Assembly (NCBI RefSeq): GCF_004365355.1
Contig: NZ_SODP01000001.1
Span: 1,557,473-1,621,472, forward strand
Source: Kribbella pratensis
GTDB taxonomy: Bacteria > Actinomycetota > Actinomycetes > Propionibacteriales > Kribbellaceae
Length of the DNA: 64,000 nt
Direction of reading: 5' to 3'
Made by a program: the position numbers and the translations under genes. The notes beneath the pieces are model-generated. The model was not told the DNA's origin and made no database searches. It was given only the letters and a program-made list of their open reading frames with translations. Within the stretch, counting starts at the first letter, position 1. Each line of letters opens with the position of its first letter. Of the stretch, positions 43,431-52,393 are shown piece after piece.

Positions 43431-44765
43431 CTAGCTGAGGTGGTCCTTGAGCCAGTGCCCGCTCTTCTTCACCGTGCGGGCCTGGGTCGCGTAATCGACG
43501 TACACGATGCCGAAGCGCCGGCTGTAGCCCCAAGACCACTCGTAGTTGTCCAGGAGCGACCAGACGAAGTACCCCTTGAGCGGGAAGCCCTCGGCGACCA
43601 GGTCCTCGCACACGGCGATGTGCTGCTTGATGTAGTCCAGCCGGTCGTCGTCCTCGATGGCGCCGTCGGCGGTCACCGAGTCCGGGTACGCCGCGCCGTT
43701 CTCCGTCACGTACAGCGGCAGCTCGGGTGCGAGCTTGTTGATCGTGACCAGGATGTCGCGCAGCCCGGACGCCTGGATCGGCCAGCCCATCTGCGTGCGG
43801 GGGAGACCGGTGTCCACGGCAACGACATTCTCGCTGCCCGGCTGCGTCGACGCGACTGGCGACGAGATCGGTCCGTCCGGTGCCGCGACCGTGGTCGGGC
43901 AGTAGTAATTGACACCCATGAAGTCCAGTGGCGCCGCGATCAGCGGAAGATCCGCTTCCTGCTCGGCGAACCAGGAAGTCATCCCGGTGTCCTCCAGCAC
44001 GTCCGACGGGTAGCGCCCCGACAGCAACGGTTCCAGGAAGAGACGGTTCCGCAGGCCGTCGACCCGGCGCGCGGCGTCGCGGTCGGCGGGGGAGTCGGTC
44101 GCGGCGTGGATCGGCGCCGGGTTCAGCGCGATCCCGTACGACGAACCCTCGGAGCGGATCGCGTTGAGCGTCAGCCCGTGCCCGAGCAGCAGGTGGTGCA
44201 CGGCCTTCAAGGCGTCGGCGCCCTCGGTCCGGCCCGGGGCGTGCTCACCGTTCCCGTACCCGAGGAACGCGGAGCACCACGGCTCGTTCAGCGTCATCCA
44301 GTGCTTGACGACATCGGACAGCCCGTCATGCGCCAGGACGGCATAGTCGCGGAACCGCTCGGCCGTGTCGCGGTTGAGCCAGCCGCCGGCGTCCTCCAGG
44401 GGCTGCGGCAGATCCCAGTGATAGAGCGTTGCGTACGGCGTGACGCCGTTCTCCAGGCACGCCTCGGCCAACCGCCGGTAGAAGTCCAGCCCCGCCGCGT
44501 TGGCGGCACCCGATCCGCCGGGCACGATCCGCGGCCACGCGATCGAGAACCGGTAAGCGTTCAGCCCGAGATCCGCCAGCATCCGGATGTCCTCGCGGAA
44601 CCGGTGGTAGTGGTCGTCGGCGACGTCACCGTTGGTGCCGTCCGCGATCTTGCCCGGGGTGCGCGCGAACGTGTCCCAGATGCTCGGGCCGCGCCCGTCG
44701 GTGGAGACCGCGCCCTCGACCTGGTACGACGCGGTCGCCGCGCCCCACGTGAATCCGCTCGTCAC
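43431..44765 (-). CDS. GH1 beta-glucosidase
   Basis: A 444-residue family 1 glycoside hydrolase. The start FTWGAATASYQVEGA, the acid/base motif TLNEPW near residue 160 and the nucleophile motif YVTENGAAY near 350 are all present. No signal peptide, so it splits imported glucosides in the cytoplasm. The GTG start overlaps the aldo/keto reductase stop (GTGA); it is the last gene of the sugar operon. The aglycone is unknown. Confidence 0.95.
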   Translation of the reverse strand: MTSGFTWGAATASYQVEGAVSTDGRGPSIWDTFARTPGKIADGTNGDVADDHYHRFREDIRMLADLGLNAYRFSIAWPRIVPGGSGAANAAGLDFYRRLAEACLENGVTPYATLYHWDLPQPLEDAGGWLNRDTAERFRDYAVLAHDGLSDVVKHWMTLNEPWCSAFLGYGNGEHAPGRTEGADALKAVHHLLLGHGLTLNAIRSEGSSYGIALNPAPIHAATDSPADRDAARRVDGLRNRLFLEPLLSGRYPSDVLEDTGMTSWFAEQEADLPLIAAPLDFMGVNYYCPTTVAAPDGPISSPVASTQPGSENVVAVDTGLPRTQMGWPIQASGLRDILVTINKLAPELPLYVTENGAAYPDSVTADGAIEDDDRLDYIKQHIAVCEDLVAEGFPLKGYFVWSLLDNYEWSWGYSRRFGIVYVDYATQARTVKKSGHWLKDHLS

Positions 44766-45703
44766 GTCGTCTCCTTCTCAACCCAGTACTGCCTGTCCGG
44801 AAGTAGGCTACCTAACCGGTTAAGCAACTCACTCGGGAGGTCCACGGCCAGCGCCGCCTCGAGCGCGTCGACCCGGGCCGGCTTGGTGATCCCGACGACC
44901 GTGCCGGCGATCCCCGGGTCGTCCACCGAGTGCCGCAGCGCCGCCGTCGCGAGGTCGGCGCCGTACTCCTGGCACGCCTTCTCCATCTGAGCCACCGCGT
45001 CCAGGACAGCCGGTGCAGCCTCCCGATAGGCGTACTTCGTCGCGCCTGCCGGATTCGCGAGGATCCCGCCGCCGTAGACCGCCGCGTTCACCACGGCGAT
45101 GCCCTCGGCGCGGGCCCGCTCGAAGACACCGAGAGCCGAGTGATCCACCAGGCTCCACCGGTTGTGCACGAGCAGCACCTCGAAGCCGCCGAGATCCAGA
45201 TAACGGGAGAGCTCGCGAGTGTCCCCGCCCGCCAGCCCGACGTGCCCGATCTCGCCGTCCGCCCGTAGTTGCATCAACGTGTCGACCGCGTCCCGCATCG
45301 AGTCGAAATCGTGGAACTCGGGGTCATGCAGATACACCAGCGGCAGCTCGTCCAGTCCGAGCCGCTCCTTGCTCTCGGCGACGCTCGCCCGCACCCGCGC
45401 ACCCGAGTAGTCCCCGTCCCGCGCGTCGACCTTGGTCGCGACCAGGAACCCGTCCGGTAGACCGCCGTGTTCCTTGATCGCCAGGCCGATGCGCAGTTCG
45501 CTTTCGCCGTCGCTGTACCCGTTCGAGGTGTCGATCCAGGTCAACGGGCCGGCGAACACGCGCAGTACCAGGTCGATCGCTTCCTGCCGCGTCACGTCGT
45601 ACCCGAACACCGCAGGCATGCTTCCGAGCCCGCTTCCGCCGGCGCAGACGGCGGACACGGTCAGGCCGGTGGAACCGAGAGGACGCAGCCAGTTCTCTGT
45701 CAT
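44762..45703 (-). CDS. Aldo/keto reductase family protein
   Basis: A 313-residue TIM-barrel protein with TVSAVCAGGSGLGSMP, FAGPLTWIDTSNGYSDGESE (catalytic Asp and Tyr), GFLVATKVD (catalytic Lys) and LPLVYLHDPEF. It resembles the L-fucose or galactose dehydrogenase-like branch of the AKR superfamily. It is coupled to the VOC and GH1 genes by 4-base overlaps, so it likely oxidises or reduces the sugar or aglycone released. A LacI-like dyad lies inside its 3' end. Confidence 0.9.
   Translation of the reverse strand: MTENWLRPLGSTGLTVSAVCAGGSGLGSMPAVFGYDVTRQEAIDLVLRVFAGPLTWIDTSNGYSDGESELRIGLAIKEHGGLPDGFLVATKVDARDGDYSGARVRASVAESKERLGLDELPLVYLHDPEFHDFDSMRDAVDTLMQLRADGEIGHVGLAGGDTRELSRYLDLGGFEVLLVHNRWSLVDHSALGVFERARAEGIAVVNAAVYGGGILANPAGATKYAYREAAPAVLDAVAQMEKACQEYGADLATAALRHSVDDPGIAGTVVGITKPARVDALEAALAVDLPSELLNRLGSLLPDRQYWVEKETT
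44811..44824. promoter_or_regulatory. LacI-like dyad upstream of GH1 gene
   Basis: CCTAACCGGTTAAG, with a perfect 10-bp core TAACCGGTTA, lies in the last codons of the aldo/keto reductase gene, about 45-60 bases before the GH1 start. The central CG and flanks resemble LacI-family operators. No LacI gene is present in the window. Confidence 0.4.
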
Positions 45704-46476
45704 GCCTCGGAGCCTACGGCGAAAGCGAACCCGTCGCTGTCGACGTAGACCTTGGTTCCGTCCGGGGCGGTCTCGGCCGGCAGGTCCGGCGGATCGCCGA
45801 CAAGTTCGGCGTACGCGAACCCGGCGACGTCGAGCTGCGGAGCGCGGGCGCTCTTGTCCACCTCGTACGTGAACACCTCCAGGACCGTGTCCCCGCCCTT
45901 CAGGTAGCCGATGTGGAAGCCGCGCTTGTCGTGGGGTTGCTCGATCGTGCCGATGAACGAGAAGCCGTAGTTCCGGTCGTAGTACGCGCTGGTGGCCTCC
46001 CGGTCCTCGATCGTCACCGCGACGTGGTCGAACCGAGGCCGCGCCGGTACGCCGAGCGCCCGCTCGCGCGCGACGCCGTCCGCGTCGAGGATCTCGGCGT
46101 ACTGCAGGTCGCCCTGGATCATCTCCAGCAGCGTGCCGTCCGGGTCGTAGAAGAAGCAGATCCGGACGTTGCCCTCAGCATCGAGCGGGTCGAGCTTGAA
46201 CTCGACCCCGGCGTCCTTGAGTACGGCCGCCCGCTCGTCGATCCGGTCGACCTTGAAACCGATGTGCCGGAAACCCTTCTGCAGATCGTCCGGCGACCAG
46301 GTGCTCTGCTCCCGGCCGTTGCCCACGGCCCGTAACTCGACCGTCGCGGTGACCGCGTCCAGCACCGCCCGCTCCGACGTCACCTCGCCGGCAACGGACA
46401 GCTCGAGGAACCTGGTATAGAACTCGACCGAGCGGGCGACATCGGTGCAGTTGACCACGACGTTCTTGATCGGCAT
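45700..46476 (-). CDS. Two-domain VOC (glyoxalase/dioxygenase-fold) protein
   Basis: A 258-residue protein with two vicinal-oxygen-chelate domains. The first (residues 1-125) starts IKNVVVNCTDVARSVEFY and includes FRHIGFKVD and DPDGTLLEMIQ. The second starts FDHVAVTIEDREATSAYY. Conserved His and Glu positions suggest a metal site. ATG 46476 has AAAGAGG 4-5 bases upstream. Its place between permeases and sugar enzymes implies handling of an aromatic aglycone or keto intermediate. Confidence 0.87.
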   Translation of the reverse strand: MPIKNVVVNCTDVARSVEFYTRFLELSVAGEVTSERAVLDAVTATVELRAVGNGREQSTWSPDDLQKGFRHIGFKVDRIDERAAVLKDAGVEFKLDPLDAEGNVRICFFYDPDGTLLEMIQGDLQYAEILDADGVARERALGVPARPRFDHVAVTIEDREATSAYYDRNYGFSFIGTIEQPHDKRGFHIGYLKGGDTVLEVFTYEVDKSARAPQLDVAGFAYAELVGDPPDLPAETAPDGTKVYVDSDGFAFAVGSEA

Positions 46477-46502
46477 ACGACCTCTTTCGGCAGATGAGTG
46501 AG

Positions 46503-47327
46503 TCAGTTCTTGACCGCGCCGAGCATCATCCCGGCGACGAACTGCCGCTGCATCCGGACGTAGACGATCACGACCGGTACGACGGACAGCGTGAGGCCGG
46601 CGGTGAGGGCCGGCCAGTTCGTGGAGTACTGGCCCATCAGGGTGAACAGCACCGGCTGCAGCGGGAGGGCGTCGGTGTTCCGCAGTACCGTGTTCGCGAT
46701 CAGGAACTCGTTCCAGGTGGAGAGGAACTGGAAGATCACCACGGTCGCGATGCCGGGGCGGGTCAACGGCAGGATCACCCGCCGGAAGATGGTCAGCTCG
46801 CTGCCGCCGTCCACCCGGGCCGCCTCGATCAGTTCGTCCGGCAGCGTCTGGAAGAACGCCCGCATCAGGAACATCGCGAACGGCGCCGACCCGGAGATGT
46901 ACAGCACCAGCAGGCCGGCCTGGCTGTCCAGCAGACCGAGCGATTTGAGCTCGAGGTACAGCGGGATGATCAGCGCCGTCGACGGCATCATCAGTGTGGT
47001 CAGCAGCAGGACGAAGAGCGTGTTCCGGAACGGAAAGTCCAGCTTCGCGAACGCGTAGCCGCTGAGCGTCGCGAAGATGAGCACCCCGATCACGGTGACC
47101 GACGTGATCCAGACGCTGTTCCAGAAATGCAGCGGGAAATCGATCGACGTCCACGCATTCTTGTAGGCGACGCCGGTGAACTTCCGCGGGATGATCGGCC
47201 CGTTGAAGATCGTGTTCTGCTCGCGCAGCGACGTCAGCAGCATCCACACGAACGGGAACGCCATCAACAAGCAGAACGGCAGCAGGACGAACGTGGCGAA
47301 CGACTTCCCGATCCACTTGGTCCTCAT
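46503..47327 (-). CDS. Carbohydrate ABC transporter permease (MalG-like)
   Basis: A 274-residue CUT1-type permease with six membrane helices. The EAA loop appears as ELIEAARVDGGSELTIFRRVILPLTRPG, which contacts the ATPase. ATG 47327 overlaps the stop of the partner permease. No ATPase gene is in this operon, as is usual in actinobacteria, where a shared MsiK-type ATPase serves such systems. Confidence 0.93.
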   Translation of the reverse strand: MRTKWIGKSFATFVLLPFCLLMAFPFVWMLLTSLREQNTIFNGPIIPRKFTGVAYKNAWTSIDFPLHFWNSVWITSVTVIGVLIFATLSGYAFAKLDFPFRNTLFVLLLTTLMMPSTALIIPLYLELKSLGLLDSQAGLLVLYISGSAPFAMFLMRAFFQTLPDELIEAARVDGGSELTIFRRVILPLTRPGIATVVIFQFLSTWNEFLIANTVLRNTDALPLQPVLFTLMGQYSTNWPALTAGLTLSVVPVVIVYVRMQRQFVAGMMLGAVKN

Positions 47328-48286
47328 CGGTCCGCCCTCCGCGTCAGCCAGAGCTGGGCGATGACCGCGAGCGTGCAGAGCACCATCGTCACCACGCTGA
47401 ACGCGCTCGCGTACCCGAGCTGCGGGATCGAGCCGGACGTCGACCCGAACGCCAGCGAATACAGGTACGTGCCGAGTACTTCGCTGCCGTGGTTGGGCCC
47501 GCCGCCCGTCATCACGAAGATCACGTCGAACGCCTTGAACCCGTTGAGCAGACCGAGGCTGACGATCAGACCGGTCACGATCCGCAGACTCGGCACCGTG
47601 ATGTGGCGGAATTGCTGCACGGTGTTCGCGCCGTCCATCGCGGCGGCCTCGTACAGGTTCGGGTCGATGCTCTGCAGGCCCGCGAAGTAGATGAGCATGT
47701 TGAATCCGAGCCCGCCCCAGACCGTCACCACGACGATTGCCGGCAGCACCGTCTTGTGGTCGGCCAGCCACGGATGCTGCAGGCTGTCCAGACCGATTGC
47801 CCCGAGCAACCGGTTGAGCGTGCCGATGTTCGGGTCGTAGATCAGCTTCCACAGCACCGCCGACACCACGAACGACACGATGCCCGGGATGAATAGGATG
47901 GTCCGGACGACGACGCCGACCTTCGACCAGATCACGTTCACCAGCACCGCGGTGACGAGGCCGAGGAACGTCAGGATCGCCGTCGTCACGCCGGTCAGCA
48001 CCAGCGTGACGATCAGCGCCCGACGCGCCACCGGGTCGTGCAGCATCCGGCTGTAGTTGTCGAAGTGCACGAACCGCGGCGACCCGAACCCGCCCCACGA
48101 GGTCAGGCTCAGGTAGGCCGTGTAGAGGATCGGCCAGAGCACGAACGCCAGGAACAACGCGAACGTCGGCCCGATGAACACGTAGCCGGCGATCCGTTGC
48201 GACCGTCGCAACGGCGACCCGAACCGGTACGACGTTCGCCCGGCGGATCGTCGTACGACGTCGTGCCGGGAGAGCGTTGTCGCCAT
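47324..48286 (-). CDS. Carbohydrate ABC transporter permease (MalF-like)
   Basis: A 320-residue permease with a cytoplasmic N-terminal tail, six membrane helices and the EAA loop NLYEAAAMDGANTVQQFRHITVPSL. It pairs with the following permease. The gene starts 4 bases after the solute-binding protein stop, forming a standard CUT1 uptake set. Confidence 0.93.
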   Translation of the reverse strand: MATTLSRHDVVRRSAGRTSYRFGSPLRRSQRIAGYVFIGPTFALFLAFVLWPILYTAYLSLTSWGGFGSPRFVHFDNYSRMLHDPVARRALIVTLVLTGVTTAILTFLGLVTAVLVNVIWSKVGVVVRTILFIPGIVSFVVSAVLWKLIYDPNIGTLNRLLGAIGLDSLQHPWLADHKTVLPAIVVVTVWGGLGFNMLIYFAGLQSIDPNLYEAAAMDGANTVQQFRHITVPSLRIVTGLIVSLGLLNGFKAFDVIFVMTGGGPNHGSEVLGTYLYSLAFGSTSGSIPQLGYASAFSVVTMVLCTLAVIAQLWLTRRADR

Positions 48287-48290
48287 CCGA

Positions 48291-49604
48291 TCAGCCGCCC
48301 TTGGCGTTCTGGACCGCCTGCTGCATCGCCTTCGCGACCGCGGCCGGCTCGCCGGTGCCGTCGAAGATCTTCGCGAGCGGATCGCCGGCCGCGACCGAAC
48401 CGGGACCGAACGGGATGTGCGGGCACCCGTCGCCGTCGAGCAGCCAGGACGTCATCTGCTTCATGATCGGCAGCTCGATCCGGGCAGCTGCGCTCTTGGT
48501 GGCCGGCATCGAGTTCGAGTCGTTCATCGTGGGGGAGTACTGCTCCGCGGAGTACATGAACTTCAGGAACTCCAGCGCGGCGTCCTTGTTCTTGCTGTTC
48601 GCCGCGACCGCCCAGCCGGCGCCGGCCTGGTTCGCGGTCCAGTGCCGCTTGCCCGGCGCGATCGCCGGGGTCTTCATCACCTTGTAGAGCTTGTTGAACG
48701 CGGGCGTCGCGTCCTTGGTCAGGCCCTGCGGGGTCCAGCTGCCGTTGAAGAGCATCGCGGACTTGCCGGTGTAGAAGATCTGCGGCGCCTGGTCGCCGCT
48801 CGTGCCCGTCGTACCGGGCTGGAAGACGCCGCCCTTGACGATCTTCTGCTGCAGCTCGATCGCCTGGATCACCTTCGGATCCTCGTACGTCGCGCCGTCC
48901 TTGAGCTGGTCGAGCTTCAGGTAGAACGTCGGGTCGTCGGCGACCTGCGTGATCAGCGGCAGGAAGAAGTCGAGCGAGCTCGTCGTCGGGTTGCAGCTCA
49001 GCGCCACCGGGAACTTGCCGATCGCCTTGATCTTCTGTGACGCCGCGATCAGGTCGTCCCAGGTCTCGATGCCGTCCTGTTCGACGCCGGCCTTCTTGAG
49101 CAGGTCCGGGTTGTAGAAAAGGCCGAACGTCTGCGCCATCCAGCCGACCGCATACTGCTTGCCGTCCAGGGTGTACTCCTGGTTGGCCGAGTCGAAGAAG
49201 TCCTTCAGGAAGTCGTCACCGAGCTCCTGCTTGAGGTCCGCCGAGATCCCGCCGGTGCCGTAGGTCAGCGCGCGCGTGTGCGGCGCGAAGATCTCCGGTA
49301 CGTCCCCGCCGGCGACCGCGGCCTGCAGGGCCGGCAGGTATTGGTCCGGGGTGCCGAAGATCCGGTTCTCGATCTTGATATTGCTGTGCGCGGCCTCGAA
49401 CGCGCTGATCAGCTTCGGGAACTGGTCCTCCTGGTCGTTGTACCACGACCACATCCGGACCACGGCCTTCCCGCCGCTGGTGGTGCCGCCGCCGCTGTCA
49501 CTGCCACCGCAGGCGGCCAGTGTGGATCCGAGCGCGGACCCGAGGCCGAGCGCACCCACCGCCCCTTTGAGAACTGTCCGCCGCCGCACGTGCTGTTCGC
49601 CCAT
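48291..49604 (-). CDS. Sugar ABC transporter solute-binding lipoprotein
   Basis: A 437-residue extracellular binding protein. The N-terminus RRRTVLKGAVGALGLGSALGSTLAACGG contains a twin-arginine motif and a lipobox (LAAC), so it may travel by Tat and be lipid-anchored. The mature part is of the SBP type 1 (MalE-like) fold with Trp-rich ligand segments. First gene of the operon, 28 bases downstream of the ROK-type dyad. Ligand probably a beta-glucoside or oligosaccharide, judging from GH1. Confidence 0.93.
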   Translation of the reverse strand: MGEQHVRRRTVLKGAVGALGLGSALGSTLAACGGSDSGGGTTSGGKAVVRMWSWYNDQEDQFPKLISAFEAAHSNIKIENRIFGTPDQYLPALQAAVAGGDVPEIFAPHTRALTYGTGGISADLKQELGDDFLKDFFDSANQEYTLDGKQYAVGWMAQTFGLFYNPDLLKKAGVEQDGIETWDDLIAASQKIKAIGKFPVALSCNPTTSSLDFFLPLITQVADDPTFYLKLDQLKDGATYEDPKVIQAIELQQKIVKGGVFQPGTTGTSGDQAPQIFYTGKSAMLFNGSWTPQGLTKDATPAFNKLYKVMKTPAIAPGKRHWTANQAGAGWAVAANSKNKDAALEFLKFMYSAEQYSPTMNDSNSMPATKSAAARIELPIMKQMTSWLLDGDGCPHIPFGPGSVAAGDPLAKIFDGTGEPAAVAKAMQQAVQNAKGG

Positions 49605-49631
49605 CGGAGACTCCTCGTCGTTCGCCTACCA

Positions 49632-49655
49632 ACTTCCTAACTGAAAGTAAGAAAG
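49632..49655. promoter_or_regulatory. Putative ROK operator ahead of the sugar operon
   Basis: ACTTCCTAAC-N5-GTAAGAAAG lies 28-51 bases upstream of the binding-protein start. Arms are 7 of 9 complementary. It aligns position by position with the dyad upstream of the ROK gene, so both are likely bound by that regulator. Confidence 0.55.
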
Positions 49656-49769
49656 CGGTCAAGATCGCAGCCACCTCGACTTTGTGCACGGGTCAACCGT
49701 TTCGGCGGCCCGCAGATGGTTGGTGGGTGCTCAAAGTCGGGTGGGTGGGGGCGCACATAGGGTTGGGTC

Positions 49770-50780
49770 ATGGTGATCCGGTTGAGCGAGCAGTGGCCGG
49801 AGGTGAGCTCGGACCGGCTGTTGTCGGAGTGCGTCCCTCCGCCGAGGTTCTCCGACGTGCGCTTCGCCACCTACCGCCCCGACCCGGACGAACCCTCGCA
49901 GGCCGAGGCCCTGGCCGCGCTGACGGACCGCGCCGCCAAACTGTCCTTGCCCCGGCAAACCCCCTCGGTCTGGGCAAGACTCCGCCGCAAGGCTGCCGTC
50001 CCGGGCAAGCAAGGTATCTACCTGGACGGCGGTTTCGGCGTCGGCAAGACCCACCTCCTGGCCTCGCTCTGGCACGAGTCCGCCGGCCCGAAGATGTACT
50101 GCACCTTCGTGGAGCTCACCAACCTCGTCGGCGCCCTCGGCCTACGCACAGCGGTCGACAAACTGTCGTCGTACCGGCTGATCTGCATCGACGAGTTCGA
50201 GCTCGACGACCCCGGCGACACGATGCTGATCTCCCGCCTGATCGGTCAGCTGGTCGAGGCCGGCGTCGAGTTCGCCGCCACGTCCAACACGCTCCCCGAC
50301 AAACTCGGCGAGGGCCGGTTCCAGGCAGTCGACTTCCTCCGCGAGATCCAGGCCCTGGCCGCCCACTTCGACGTACGCCGGATCGACGGCCCGGACTATC
50401 GCCACCGCGGCCTCCCCGTCGCGCCCGACCCCTGGCCGGACGAGAAGGTCGAGCAGGAAGCCGGAGACCGGCCCAATGCCTCCTGCGACCATTTCGTCGA
50501 TCTTCATCGCCATCTCGCCGAGCTGCACCCGAGCAAGTACGGCGCCCTCCTCGACGGCATCGAGACGGTCGCGATCACCGACCTACGCCCGCTGACCGAC
50601 GAGAACGTCGCCCTCCGTCTGGTCGTGCTCGCGGACCGGATGTACGACCGCGACCTCCCGCTGCTGGCCGGCGGCGTACCCCTCGACCAACTCTTCTCCC
50701 CGGAGATGCTCAAAGGCGGCTACCGCAAGAAGTACCTCCGGGCGCTCTCGCGACTCATCGCGCTGGCTCGCGCTGCCTGA
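49770..50780 (+). CDS. zapE: ZapE/AFG1-family ATPase
   Basis: A 336-residue AAA-like P-loop ATPase. Walker A GGFGVGKTHL near residue 93, Walker B LICIDEFELDD near 137, sensor region FAATSNTLPD near 170 and the C-terminal signature SPEMLKGGYRKKYLRALSRL identify the AFG1/ZapE family. In proteobacteria ZapE acts at the division ring; in actinobacteria the role is less clear. Not in an operon with clear partners. Confidence 0.9.
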   Translation: MVIRLSEQWPEVSSDRLLSECVPPPRFSDVRFATYRPDPDEPSQAEALAALTDRAAKLSLPRQTPSVWARLRRKAAVPGKQGIYLDGGFGVGKTHLLASLWHESAGPKMYCTFVELTNLVGALGLRTAVDKLSSYRLICIDEFELDDPGDTMLISRLIGQLVEAGVEFAATSNTLPDKLGEGRFQAVDFLREIQALAAHFDVRRIDGPDYRHRGLPVAPDPWPDEKVEQEAGDRPNASCDHFVDLHRHLAELHPSKYGALLDGIETVAITDLRPLTDENVALRLVVLADRMYDRDLPLLAGGVPLDQLFSPEMLKGGYRKKYLRALSRLIALARAA

Positions 50781-50805
50781 GCCTCCGGCGTGCTTCCCTG
50801 AGGGG

Positions 50806-51462
50806 ATGAGTCGTCGGACGATCTCGCTTCTGCTGCTCGTGGTCGCGCTCGGGCTGTTGTTCGCCGGTGGCTTCGTCCAGTTCGACGACACGTCGGGGTT
50901 CGGCTCCGAGCGATGGATCTTGCTGCTCGGGGGGCTGGCGTGCGTCGCGGCGCTCGTGTCGGTCGTGGCCGCCTGGCCGGACCCGAAGGCGCGGCTGTGG
51001 CTGGGCATCGCCCTGGCCGTCCTGACCGGCCTCTTGGTCTGGGGGAGCATCTCGAACGACGGATTCCGATTCATTTACACCCGGAGTGAAGGTGAGCTCG
51101 CCCTGCTGGAGCTCGCGATCGGCCTGGTCGCCTTCGTACTGATCGCGAACGGCGTGCAACCGGCGCCGGCGAGCGAAACGGCGACGGAACCAGGTACTGC
51201 CGCCCAGGCCGGACCGGGCAGGTGGCTGGTCCGTACGGCGGGCTACTTGTGCGGCACGATCGTCGTGGCACTGGTAGCGATCGCGGCCGGAGCGGACTAC
51301 TACACGAGGACCGAGTGCCCCGAAGAGGGAGACTGCCTGGCCGTGCTCGGCGGGTTCGTGTGGGGCGCGGTCGCAGTACTTGCCTGTGGCCTGGCCGTCC
51401 TCGTGATCGAGATCGTGTTGTGGCGTCGTCGGCGCAGAACCGCTGAAGTCCGGGGCGGATGA
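50806..51462 (+). CDS. Unknown multi-span membrane protein (218 aa)
   Basis: About six hydrophobic segments: residues 5-26, 39-60, 64-84, 100-120, 143-165 and 178-205. Short loops carry one pair of cysteines near 172-178 (TECPEEGDC). No family recognised. The ATG has only a modest ribosome site. The stop overlaps the first possible start of the PPK2 gene, so the two may be coupled. Confidence 0.75.
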   Translation: MSRRTISLLLLVVALGLLFAGGFVQFDDTSGFGSERWILLLGGLACVAALVSVVAAWPDPKARLWLGIALAVLTGLLVWGSISNDGFRFIYTRSEGELALLELAIGLVAFVLIANGVQPAPASETATEPGTAAQAGPGRWLVRTAGYLCGTIVVALVAIAAGADYYTRTECPEEGDCLAVLGGFVWGAVAVLACGLAVLVIEIVLWRRRRRTAEVRGG

Positions 51463-51476
51463 GGCAGGATGTGGAG

Positions 51477-52346
51477 ATGGCGAAGCAGAAGAAGGACGAC
51501 AAGGCTGCTGCTGCGGGACTGCGGGAACAGTTGCGGGCGCCGGCCGGGCCGGTCGATCTGACGACGTACGACACCCGTGCGACGCCGGGCTTCGACGGCT
51601 CCAAGGACGACGGCAAGGTGGCGCTGGAGGGGCTCGGCGCCGAGGCGTCGGAGTGGCAGGAGCGGCTGTTCGCCGAAGGGCACAAGGGCGGCAATCGCAG
51701 CGTGCTGCTGGTGCTGCAGGGCATGGACACGTCCGGCAAGGGTGGGGTGATCCGGCACGGCGCGGGGCTGATGGATCCGCAGGGCCTGAAGATCACGTCG
51801 TTCAAGGCGCCGACGCCGGCCGAGAAGCGGCGCGGGTTCCTGTGGCGGATCAAACAGGCGCTGCCCGGCGAGGGGATCATCGGGATCTTCGACCGGTCAC
51901 ACTACGAGGACGTCCTGATCGCCCGGGTGCGCAACCTGGTCCCGCCGAACGTCTGGGAGCGGCGCTACGACCAGATCAACGACTTCGAGGCCGAGCTCGC
52001 CGCGAACGGTACGACGATCCTCAAGTGCTATCTGCACATCTCGCGGGAGGAACAGCGCGAGCGGCTCGAGGCACGGCTCGACGACCCCACCAAGCACTGG
52101 AAGTACAACCCCGGCGACGTCGACGAGCGCAAGCTCTGGCCCGACTACATGGACGCCTACCACGCGGCGATCGAGCGCTGTAACACGCCCGAAGCGCCCT
52201 GGTACGTCATCCCGAGCGACCGGAAGTGGTACCGCAACTGGGCCGTCACCACGATCCTCCTGGAGACGCTGCGGGAGCTGAACCCGCAGTGGCCGGTCGC
52301 GGACTTCGACATCGAGGCGGAGAAGAAGCGCCTGGCCGCAACCTGA
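51477..52346 (+). CDS. ppk2: Polyphosphate kinase 2 family protein
   Basis: The Walker A GMDTSGKGG near residue 78, lid-loop region KRRGFLWRI and Walker B-like IFDRSHYEDV near 137 mark PPK2, which transfers phosphate between polyphosphate and nucleotides. At about 289 residues it has a single domain. Direction (NDP or NMP phosphorylation) depends on subclass, which I cannot fix. ATG 51477 with GCAGGA 7-8 bases upstream is preferred; ATG 51459 is in frame and overlaps the preceding stop. Confidence 0.93.
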   Translation: MAKQKKDDKAAAAGLREQLRAPAGPVDLTTYDTRATPGFDGSKDDGKVALEGLGAEASEWQERLFAEGHKGGNRSVLLVLQGMDTSGKGGVIRHGAGLMDPQGLKITSFKAPTPAEKRRGFLWRIKQALPGEGIIGIFDRSHYEDVLIARVRNLVPPNVWERRYDQINDFEAELAANGTTILKCYLHISREEQRERLEARLDDPTKHWKYNPGDVDERKLWPDYMDAYHAAIERCNTPEAPWYVIPSDRKWYRNWAVTTILLETLRELNPQWPVADFDIEAEKKRLAAT

Positions 52347-52353
52347 CCATCAG

Positions 52354-52393
52354 CTGTCCGTCAACTGTCCGTCAACAGTCCGTCAGCTGTCCG
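52354..52393. repeat. Tandem 11-bp repeat at a convergent gene junction
   Basis: CTGTCCGTCAA is repeated 3.6 times with few changes, spanning the end of the Doc-ClpN gene and the 36-base gap to PPK2. The last copies contribute the stop codon of that gene. Likely a slippage-made spacer. Confidence 0.6.
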
